Positions 27,101 to 39,100 of a DNA stretch of 64,000 bases are shown here, one piece after another. This DNA is from Paracentrotus lividus (lineage: Eukaryota > Echinodermata > Echinoidea > Camarodonta > Echinidae). The DNA is taken from the NCBI GenBank assembly GCA_940671915.1, contig CALNVZ010000174.1, positions 75,388,211 through 75,452,210 on the forward strand, written 5' to 3'. Under the pieces are notes generated by a model that saw only the letters and a program-made list of their open reading frames with translations, was not told where the DNA came from and did not search any database. The number at the start of each line of letters is the position of its first letter. The first letter of the stretch is position 1. The translations under genes were made by a program, and so were the position numbers.

Positions 27101-30100
27101 TATTCTCATTGTTTGGTTACATATATGTATAAAGATACCTACATGTACATCAGATATGTTTATGTTCCACGTACAGATGAAATTGTGTGGAAATATTGAA
27201 AAACTCAGTGAAATCAAGGCTCGCAGTAACCCGCTTTTTCACACAGATGCAAAATGCGGCATACATGTACCATGTGCCGGCTGTCAGTTCAAGTTAGACC
27301 GTCAAATCAAGGGTTATTTTCTTTTTATCTCCAATTACAAAATTTCTTGCACATTCCTTTGGTATGTATTGTAATGCTTGAGCTATAAAAAGAATCTGAA
27401 AGGAAACTCTTAAATTTTTTTTTTTTACGGCAACCACTCCTCCAGTCGATTACTCACTACATGTTAAAGACTTTGTTTCGTATGTAACCTCATTGATTAT
27501 ACAAACATTATACACATACCGTGAAATAACCCTTTCATAATAACTTGAATATTTCAGGAAATATGAGTACACGAGAGAGTCTTTGGTGAAGTTCCGAGAG
27601 GAGATGAAAGCTAAAGAGCTTGCCATAAAAACTGGAGGTGAAGGAGGAGGATTTGGTGGTGGATTTGGAGGCATGGGAGGAGGCAATGCTGCTGCACAGG
27701 TACGCATTCCCCAAAATAAGACCTTGAATTTCATCATATTATCACATTTAAAGGGATTTGGTAACTTTCAAAAACAAGAGAAATTAAATCAAAATGAATA
27801 AAATTATATTCCTAACAGTAAAAACAAACTACTGAATTTTTCAGATCAAACGGAAGTCATTTACTACCTTAAAACAGTGTAACAAACGATTATGACATAT
27901 ACAGCCGTATATACACCCCTGTGTTGCCAGCTCAGCAGGCTGCTAGGGACAGGGACTATACACAAAAGGAAATGGGGTATTTATTGTGCTGTCCTGAAAA
28001 CCACATGGTTTTTAAATCCATTCAGGGATGGAATTAAAAATTTGAGTATGAAATCATTGATATCTCGAAAGTAAAGCAAGCAATTAGCTTACAATTTTGA
28101 AGAGATGCCAGACTGACCCATGTCTTTATAATTATATTGGCAAACTGAGCAAAATCGAATAAATTGCGTTTTGAATATCATTCAATGTTACTACATCCCT
28201 TTAAAGTCATAGTGTGTAAAATTGCATCTGAATAAAGGCCTCGTCACACCGAGTCCGGTCCGGTGACCGGTACGGCAAACCGTCTCAAATCGCTCCATGA
28301 GCGATCCCATAAAAACCGTACCGGTTGCTGTTCCGGCTAGTACGGCATAGCCCGTGTTTGTTGTGACCAGTCTCATTGCAATAGTACACGGCCGATTCAT
28401 TTCGACCGTTTTTGCCCATTGTTGAACCGGAACAGGCCCGTGCCGTGACCCGGACCGGACTCGGTGTGACGAGGCCTTAAGATTTTTTTTTTTCTCTTTG
28501 AGAAGAACTTTTCTTATATTGATCCTGCATCAAGATTGTTTGTGTCTTTCTTTATGGTAGGAATAGAATGTGAAAAGTACAGAGTAACATAGGCTTGAAA
28601 CACGTCAGTTGCTGTATTTCAAATTTTATGCTGTCCAAAATTGATTTTATAGTATGTGCTCTTTATATGGAAGTTTTGTATTTTTGTATATCAAGAAAAT
28701 TTAGGAGGAAACAACAAAATGTAGGCAAATTTACAAAGCCTGAATTTATGTGTGTCTTTTTAATAGCTGATCACTGAAACCTGTATGCCTTTATTTTTTT
28801 TCTACCTTACAGAAAGCCGATGCAAAAGGTCCCAGCCCATCAGCCATGCGCAAGTCAGCCATGTCCTACCGCAGCGGCACCAACCTTGTGACCCCGATCC
28901 CAACTGACCCGACCCTGCTTTCCCCACTGGAATACCAGCTGAAGGAGGTTCATAAGATTGATCTTCTGTATCGTCAAGATCAGCTCCTCGGACGCTACGA
29001 AGAATTAGTCATCAACTTTGATGCCGAGCTTCGTCTTCTCCGCCATGAGAAGTTCAACCAGGATGTTGACCTCAAGAATGCTGATCTAAGGTGATCTTAT
29101 AAACATTTCATACCCTATCTATATGCATGAGAGAGGGTCAGTTCATTAAAGTGCTTGTTGACCATTGAATATGTGGTCTATGGTGACGGTGCAACCGAAT
29201 AAGACCTTTTACTTACTACCACATATATTAAACATCAAATTCAATTCGGATTTTTGTCTTACTTGCTTACAGGCGTGTGACTCTGTTTGAGGAGCTACAG
29301 CTATTGAAGGAGTTTGAGAAGAGAGAGAATGTCTTGGCAGCAAAGGTTGATGTCAAGATCAAGGAGCGTTCAGACATGCAAACAAAGGTAAGTTTTATCC
29401 ACTCTAAATAAAAACTTCTATCACATCACAAGTTCAATATTGCTTTTTTTAAGAAATATTTGGTCCTGTCTCATTTAAAAGAAAGTCTCTACACTGTTTT
29501 TATCTTACTGATTTCCATCATTTTTTTTTTTTTTTTTTTTTTTTTTCTCGGTGAAGCCTGTAGAGAGGAATCGATACCGAAATAAAACTATGAAAAGACC
29601 ACTTTCCTTGTCTCTCTATACAGGATTTACTCTATGATAAATCTCTTCTGTGTATCTCTCTAGGTTATTGAATGCCAGATGAAGCTTGACGGCAAGCGTA
29701 AAGATATCGAGAAGCTGAACGAGAGAGAAAAGGCCCTGTATGCCACCTTCCAATCATCCCTTGGAGAGAACAACAAGTTTGGAGAATTCCTGACTAAGGT
29801 CTTCAAGAAGAAAATCAAGAGAGCAAAGAAGAAGGCTAAAACAGAAGGAGGTATGTAGTATAGATATATTAACTGCTTTGAGGGGCATGGCCGTTTCTAG
29901 ACTGCTCAAGGGAAATTCCGCATCTGCTATAACCCAAGACCGCAGGTCGCGGGTTATGGCAGATTCGGAGTTTCCCGAGAGCAGTCTAGAAACGACCGTG
30001 TCCCGAAAATAAAAGCAGTCAATATATCGTTTATATGCCGAAAAACAAGGGAATCTAAAAATAACATACATGGTTTAATTCAGACCTACATGTCCATGTA

Positions 30101-33100
30101 TCTAACTAAATTATCGACCAAACCGCGCTGCAAATTATGGTATCTGAAATCATCGCATCGCACAAAGGAGCCTTATGCACGTAAACAAATGGGGATATCG
30201 CACTATGCCCGTTGCTAAGGGGGCATCCAGGGGGCAACGGGCATAAATCCAAGTACTATTGACCGATGATTTGTTTTGGGGGCATGGTTGAAGACATGAC
30301 CAAGCTTCTGACCAATCAGAGAACAGGATTATTCAACATTCTCAAAGTGAGGTATATAAAGGCTTCTATCATTTTGGATAACGTTTGTAGGTTAATGGCT
30401 TTAACGCATTGAGGAGTGAACCTACAGGTGTTAGGTATTCGGGCTGAGGTTAAGTTTTGGATATAAATGTATTTTTCAATTGTGGAGCCTTGCTGTATTT
30501 TCAATTACCAAGAAGGGCAAGGGAAATTCACCTGATTCACACTTTACTTCTTTACATGGGTTATTGGTTTTGATCTCTACTTAGGTTTTGTGGTATGTCT
30601 TTTGATGGGTCCTCAACATTGGGATTATCTTGAAAAACAGCTAATGTACGTGTATATGGCACAATAATACACTATGCTGGCATTGTTTTTTCCCCCTCAT
30701 TTTCACTGTGTCATCTTTTCCCTTGCAGAGTCCGATGAAGAGAGTGACGAGAGCTCAGATGATGAGTCAGATTGGTCAAGCGATGATGACGAGTCAGGAG
30801 AAGAACAACTGGATGATTCTGTTTGTCCTCCAGGCTGTGATCAGGTGAGATAATACATGATTATGATCGAGATGGTTACGATGTAGAGAATATGTATGCT
30901 GACATGGCTGACGACGAAGACGATGATGATGATGGTAATGATGATGATGGTAATGATGATGATGATGATGATGATGGTGATGAGGATGATGATGGTAATG
31001 ATGATGATGATGATGATGATGATGGTAATGATGATGATGCTGTTGATGGTGATGAGGATGATGATGATGATGATGATGGCAATGTTTAAAAAAAGGATGC
31101 TGGTGATGATGATGAAAAGGAGGACAAGGAGGATGATGACGATGATGGTAGTGAATATGATCATGATGATAATAGTAATGAGGATTATGGTGTTACTAGC
31201 AATGCAATGATGATGATGATGATGCTGCTGAAGAGGAGGATGAATATAAGATGATCAATGAATTCATGATGAATGGATAGTGATGTTGCTGAAGATGATA
31301 ATGAAGATATCATATTTTCAATGCCACAAATGTATTGATGAATATTGTGGAAAATTCAAAAGAAACAGTTCAAGTGAATAAACATCTGCAGATATATATA
31401 AAAAAGGACAGATCACAGTTAACATGAGTTGATTTTTTTTCATGATCATTAGGCACTGTTTGACAACACCTGTGCCCTTCGTGAGAAGCGGCTGGACATA
31501 GAGGAGCTGATGACGGAGGAGAAGAAGACTGCTGAAGCCCTCAAAAAGGAGACAGACGCTCTTATCAAGAAACAGAAGATCATTGAGAATGGTCTCAAGA
31601 CGGCTGAGGCTGATCTGGAGCAGTTCCAGGTGAGTGATGAAAAAATAACACCTCACTAAACTCATGAGAATGAATAGAAACTGACAAATCATATTTGAGA
31701 ATGTACAGTCATGTAATTCTTTTGTTTATTTGTTTAGTTTTCTGGTGATTTACTTGTGAGCATCACTGGGAAATAAGGATACTGTCTGTTACTATTAAAA
31801 TATATTTTCATATCCGCAATTATGAAATTATATTCCTCTGATGGCTGCATGTATTTGCTTACTTCAAGCTATGGAACGCAACTCGTGCATACTTTCATTT
31901 TAGGCGTTGTTTTTTTTTCTGAGATAATAAGTAGGTAACAAAAAAGTTTTATGAATTTGATGCATGTGAGGAAAAAAAAATTGATATTCACACCAGTGAT
32001 TGTATCGATGGCAAATACTCTGTTAGTCAATATTTCATCTTCCTCTTTCTCTCTTATCTTTCCATAGCTTGAGAAGCAGCAAAAGCTGAATGAGCTGGAC
32101 GTGGTTGTGACCCTTAGGCTACACCAGGTGGAGCATGTTGTGGCTGGGTCAGTACCTCAGGACCTTAGCCAGTGTCTGGTATTCACCAACCTAGCCATCA
32201 GGAGACTACAGCAGAGGATCAGAGAACTCAAGGAAGAGAAGACTGCTCAGAGAAGACATTACAAGTGTGTGCTTGTTGATATTTTTATCTGTAACTAAAT
32301 GTCTGTAAATGCTAACAAACATTTATCGTTCATATAAGTTTAACTTATATTTTTTTTTTACCAAGAAGGATATCAATTTAAGTGGAAAACAGATGGAGGT
32401 TCATAGTCTCTGCCACTAAACAATAGATTGAGAGAAAATAGAGAACTGATGTTTATTATAACAAAGAGAGAAACAGAAATAAAGGGGGGAAAGTCAAGAA
32501 GGGGGTGAAGTTACAATGTAAGAATAACAAAAACAAAGAATAACAAAAAAACTAATTTTGTGGCAAATTTCTACACCTTTAGTGCATTCCATGTCAGATT
32601 GTGTTCAAGGAAACATTGCAAAGGTGAATTACCCCTGCACTGAGGGACTAGCTGGCAAAAGTAACATGTCAATGCATTCTTTGTACCTTATATTTAAATG
32701 TATTTATATTATGTACCTTATATTCAAATGTAAATTATTTTTGACCTGTAGGGAGCATCGGCAGCAACATGTCCAACTCATCAAGGACCGAAAACTGATG
32801 GAAGCCCGTATCAATGAGCTGGAGGAGAAGAGTAATGAGATGATGAGGCTTAAGTTTGGTCGTATCGTTGATCTGGATAAAATGGAGACAGTGGGCGTCA
32901 ACCGCAATGTGGAAGAACTCAAAGAGAAGATTAGGATCAATGAGGGGGGCAATGCCCAGGAGATACAGAAGTGGGAGGTTAGTTAAATAAATGATCATGA
33001 TGCGAAGGGCTGGAGGAGGAGAATGGGGGTGCAGGGATCATAGAAGAACTTTAGAAAGATGATTAAGCTAAAATATCCAGAAGACGATGGTTACCATGGT

Positions 33101-36100
33101 CCTGTTAGTTGACGATGATTGTGGTGAAGTTGATTATGTTAGATTTTGGTATCTAAGTACATGTATAGGATTATGTTGAAGATGATGATGATGAAGATGA
33201 TGATGAGGATCATGATGATGGCGACGATGATGGTGATTTCGGTTTTCTTGTCTATATTTATGATGAAAATCATGATTGAAATATGATAGTACTGATGGAA
33301 CGAGAGTTCCCTGACACACAATGCAACCTTAACATGCTCATACTGTATGATCTATAATTTCGACAAATCATGCCGTTTACCCCCTATTACCCTCCTCAGA
33401 AAAAGATCTTAGCCAAGAAGAAGCGAATCACTGAACTCATGCAGGACAATACAGAGCGACTCCAGCAGCTCACACTGCTAGTAGGAGAGAACAGAGACCT
33501 GGAGAAAACACTGGATGCCCGGCAGACAAGTTTGGTGAGTACATCTCTTGTCTCTGTCCCACTTTAGTCCTTCATTTCGATCATAGTTTTGCTGGGCCCC
33601 ATGGGTACCATTTAATAGAATGAACCTATCAGGCAAACTGAGGCCATTGACAGTTGCTTATCGCTCAAAGGGCAAGTGAAAAGTCTCTCACAGCATGATT
33701 GTAGTCTTTAATCAACCGCCTGAAGTAGTATTTGAAAATCTACTCAATTGTTTAGTTTACCTGGCCTATAATCGCCACCCCCTTTAAAAAAAAAAGAGAG
33801 AGTCTTGTGAATGATAAAAATTTCCAATTGTATCATCATTTATCATCAGCCATCCCAAGATACGTGTAGTTCTCATTTGCATAGATTGATATTTGTGTAA
33901 AACTTGGATTTAAATTACTAATTAACGCACTAAAGCCAACTCTACTACCAAGATCTCTTCATTTGTATAAAGCATGCCATAACAACCAAAATCCATTTGA
34001 ACAGTCATGTATCATAATTAATACATTTAATAGTGAGCATAACATGTGCCACCTATTGTTAAGTCTAACGTCCATTTTGCGTGCTAATCTCTTTCATTTA
34101 TAGAATCTTCATTTTAAATTGATTGTTTCCCCAATACTTGGAAAAAAAAGGGAGAGAAGAATCAGTTGTCCTTAGGCTTATTACACATTATTGGTAACTG
34201 TGCAAAGATGGTAGTTCACCAGAGACTAAAAGAAAGTCATTGCTCAATTTAATCTTTCCAAGGAAAATCACTTCTTCAGGGCCACTCAGTAATAAATAAC
34301 CTTTATTCTTCTTTGTAATTAGAATCAATATGACTTAGATCCTCCTACTGTTCAGGTGAGAGATGACTGTAGGTCAATGATAATTGTTGCTTTTAAGGCC
34401 CCTATTCTCAAAATCCGCCTAACTTTAAGCCTAGCTTAAATCTGTGGTTTAACTATGGCTTGCTAAAAGGGAATCAATCTGTTTTTGTTGCATGTTCCTA
34501 TCACCTTCATTGAGTTCTGAAATTGTGTGCTAATTGTAAGGGAAACCTTTGTTCTTATCATTCCTAAGCAGTTTTTTAATAGTTTCACTACCAAAAATTA
34601 TGATGAATTGAACATCTACTTTTTGGGATTGATTCCCTCTTAGCAAGCCATAGTTAAACCACAGATTTAAGCTAGGCTTAAAGTTAGGCGGCTTTTGAGA
34701 ATACGGCCTATGTGTTTTTCACACAGTTTTAGTCAGTGAATGTAGACGCGCATGGCCATCTATTTTTTGTCAAGGAAGGGAATTTGATGAAATCATTTCC
34801 CCAAATATCAAATGAAAATTTAATGTCTGGTGAGGGCTAGGAGGCATTTACTCATACATTTTAAACAGAGTTAAATCCCTTCTGACTTCCAATAGGCATT
34901 TTCTGTGTCTACAGCACTGCTTTTAGTCATCGTTACAGAGTTAATTGAGTTAATTGTGTTGCTTTTCTTTTTTACTTACAAGTTCAGTTTTATTTGCTTT
35001 ATATTTACTTCATGTACCTCAACAAAAATGGTATTATTTGTTGGTACACGTATATGATTATTAGTTATGCAAGCTGAAATTTGATTTTCTTTTTGTTAAT
35101 GCTTGTTCTTACAATTGATAGCTTAGAAATATATGTTGGCTGTAATAAGAGCAATGGTTCTCAGAATGAAAATGGCATGAATTTCAAAGAAGAAGAATAA
35201 GGATTGAAGAGAAAAAATAGAAGATCAAGAAAAAGAATGAGAAGAAGATAACGATGAAATAAAAAGAAAGTTGGAATGAGAGAGAGAGCGAGAGAAAGGA
35301 AAATAGAAAAGAAAGAAAAGGAAAGGCAAATGGATTACATGTATCACACTTTATGTTTTGCTTTCTGTGCTTCACTACATGTACCTGTAGTATTGCCAAG
35401 TCTCTTGCTTATCATTTGCAGAAAGTGTTAAGAAATAATGTGCTATAAATGTGCTATATGTAAAAGAAAAAATATTATTGTATTTGTATTGATTGGAGCA
35501 ACTTTAATAAAGTCATTTATTGTTAAAGTGGAACTACAATGCATCTTATCTTGAAGTATTGTGCACATTATATCATGGCTCTCACCAATGTACATCAACC
35601 TAGGTGCTTATTTCAAAATCAAGGATGACTTCCCAAAAAACAAAAAAACAAAACTAAACTAAACAAAAAAAATCCAAACAATATAAAGCAAAACATCAAA
35701 ACAAAAAACAATGAAAATAGAATTTGGTAGAAGAAAGATTGACCCAAACAAAGGTGATACACTATAATTGCTGTGGTAGCCAGGCAAACCATTATTTATG
35801 TAAGATACAGCTGAGAGGTAATATTCATTAAATTTCAATCAAGGGTTAGCTAAATTCCCTCTGAGAACCCTTGGAAGTTAGTCTATTTTCTTTCGTTCAG
35901 TTATTTCTTTAAGGTTATTACTATTTATTTGTTTATTTTTTTTGTCTATTCATTCATGTTTTTGCATAAAATGGTAATAAGACAGAATGTTTTGTTCGAT
36001 GCACTTTATATCAAGAGAGTTAAATTTGAAAAATTTTGCTCTATTTGATTTTAAGCCACATGTAGTAGAACATATTATTATTATTTTTATTTATTTATTT

Positions 36101-39100
36101 TTTTTTTCATTTTTGCATGCAATAATTTAGTTGGGATTAACATTCCTTAATTTCATTTAATTTGACTTCATTTTATTTTACATTTCATTTTATTAACAAT
36201 TTTCCCTTTAAATATTTAATAATTTCATGCATATCAGACGGGTCAAAAATCGGTAAATAATTTCTTTTCATAGCTTACATAATTCAGTCTTTCTTATAAT
36301 GTTTGCCATTAATAGATTTTTTTCATTTTGTTTTCATTTTTGTTCACAATTTCAGCTGTGTCTACTAAATATAAATTAACAATTAATACAATACCACTCT
36401 GTGTTTAATTGTAACTTTCTCTACAAGTTGTACCAGATAAATTTTGATGGAACTCCCTATTTTGTCATTAAAGTCTGAGACATACATGTACATTAATGTA
36501 GATTTTAAACAGCCGTAGCTTTCTGTGTAAATCTGCAAATATAATAATAGCGAAAAGTCTCCTGAAACTTTCACTTCCTTGAAAGTTGAATCATATTTGT
36601 TTGTTTGTAAAAGAAAACAAATTACTCAGAAATATCAATTTGCTTTCAATTCCCATCTAAAGTTTTGTGGAAGGAAGATAGGATTATTGATTCATGACAC
36701 AAGTAGAAAATCTTCCCAGCATTAAAAAAAAAAACCCCAGCTATTTTGGGTTTAAGTCTAGTAATGATCATTGACATGAGGTACATCTCACCTACATAAG
36801 ACCGGGGCTAATAGAAGCCTCTTGTCTGTTTTGGGCAGGATTTAGTTATTCAATTTAGGGTTGAGATTATGCTGGGTAACATAAAGTTAACAGAGATCAG
36901 ATATATAGTAGCCTAATTTGTTTTTATAAACTTTTTGAGGGGATATTGGAGATTATTTTAGAAATAGGAACCCCCCTTTTTTTCTTCCAAATTAAGATTC
37001 AGACATGTTTGAGACATACATGTAGGTGTTAAGTGGCATGATTAATATCATGAAAAGAAAATATCTCAATAGTTCATAGCAAACATGTAGATTTAGGATG
37101 TTTATGTGCCAGAAATAGGAACTCAATGATTACTAGCATTATTTTTTCCAATTTCCTTTTCATTATAAAGTATTTTTGGTACATGTATGAGACGGGAGGG
37201 TTCAAGAATGTTATGATTGTATCTACGAGACAGTAATATGTTGATACTGTTGTAGGGTATAGGTTATGGATCTCCGTGTGCCATAAATAGGAACTCATTG
37301 ATTAAGTAGACTAAATTTAATGCTATATCTGGGTACATGTATGAGACCTACATGTAGGGGAGGGTTCAAGAATGTGAAGGGTAGATACGGTATAAATTGT
37401 TGATATAGGGTATAGATGCAGGATGTCACGAGCACCATAAATAGGAACTCATTGATTAAATGGTATTTACGGTATAATACCAGAGTTCATGTTTCCAAGT
37501 GCCATGGGCGTCGAAAGGGATAAAAGAATAGAATCTCATTCTGGTATGTCGGACATGGGATGAGGGTTTTGGCAATATCATCGTAGAGTTTTTAGTTTAG
37601 ATCATGGCCTATATGTACATGAACTTGTCATTATTGTATTTACTGTGTAAGTTGGAAGAATTTAGGATCCTGGGTTTATGAGCCATTTTGTAGATGTAGG
37701 ATGTTGGTACATTATGAGACACGAGAAGGTATTTTATTGCAATGAATTAATTAATCAACTGTGAGCGTGGCACCATCTGCAGGGAAGCAGTAACCAATTG
37801 ATTCATTCAAATAATTTTTTATTTCCCTTTTTCCTGCTCACTCCTAATGTCAATAAATTTGATGTTGCTAACCATTTTGTAATCCAGTAACCTTTTCCCC
37901 CCTACTCTTCACACATCCCCTCCTTAATCTTTTTTTTTTTTTTTTTTCATTTTCTAACCCCTCATCAATTATTCTCTTAGATTTTATTTCCTGTTGATTC
38001 ACTGCATACTCTCGCTTTTTGTGCAAGTTTCAGGGTCCCTGTTGGGGAAGAGAATAGAAATTTTAATTTTTTGTTTCGTCGTCAAATAAAGTTTTGTTTT
38101 AATAAAGAGTTCTTATACTAGTCCACATGAAAAGGTTGTACATTTTAATGATTTTATTTTGTTTGTTTTTGTTTCAAATTTCACATTATAGATTTGTTTT
38201 CTTTTCTTTAGATTCAGCTTTATTCTATATTTTCTTCAATAAATGCTGTCATTTAGACTTCGTTAATCTTCAATTTTCAATTCAGCCATTTCTATATTTT
38301 TTTACTCTTTAAGTACAAGAAAAAAATCCCAAAAACTTCATTATTCTGTCATAATCTGTCTAAACCAAATTGGTGAAAATCCATCGTCAAACCGTATGAG
38401 GGAGAAGGATCCTATTGAGAATTTAGTCATCGAAAATGAAAGGAGTTTTAATGAGCCTAATGTGAATTATTATTATCTTATTCTTTATTTATTGGATGGA
38501 AGGATCAATGATAAATTTCGTTTAAATAACTTTCTCTTTTTTTTCTTCTTATAATGTATCTCATAATTTAACAGGGTGGCGAGTTCCAAGGTAGCCGCAA
38601 AGCTGATGTGGTGGAGAGGAAACGCCTGATTCAACTTGTACAGGTTCGTAATGCACACTCTATTCATTTGTTTTTTTTTGCTGGGTGCTGTTTAAAATGT
38701 TTTACAGAATATAAGATCATACATGGGATTGAAGCATGTGTTAAAAAGGAAATGTATAGGAGCCCCTTTGGGACTATGAGTGATTTTGATCCTTAGCATT
38801 TTTACCTAAGTGTTACTTGGCGATGCATTTGTACTGCTAATATGCTTAAGCATGTTGATATAGCAACAACTATTGTTGAAAAGGCTACATGAGTGATTAA
38901 GGTAATAATATTTTTGCTTTGCTTTATCATTTTTATTGAAAAGTTTTGCAAAGGAAAACTAAATAGAACTGAAGAGCAACTAGATGTCGTGATCATTGTA
39001 CGTCATTCCTTTTTGTCCCATTGTACATGTACATTTCTTACCGGAAACTGAAACAAAGGAACCACTACTAGCATAACAAAGACAACATAACTTCCCTGTC

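Larger units (their letters stand above)
33535..38574 (+). other. CFAP44: CFAP44 intron 32 (5 kb)
   Basis: Holds candidate exon 32a (34323-34355), a MITE (34397-34708), a purine-rich patch (35180-35330) and a degenerate tandem repeat (about 37020-37480). The remainder is AT-rich with T-runs and no recognisable gene. Confidence 0.7.

Noticed and set aside
30841-31210. Asp-, Met- and Ser-rich frames after CFAP44 exon 28
   Set aside because: GAT microsatellite in an intron. The exon 28 frame meets a stop just after the donor, and exon 29 continues the protein correctly.
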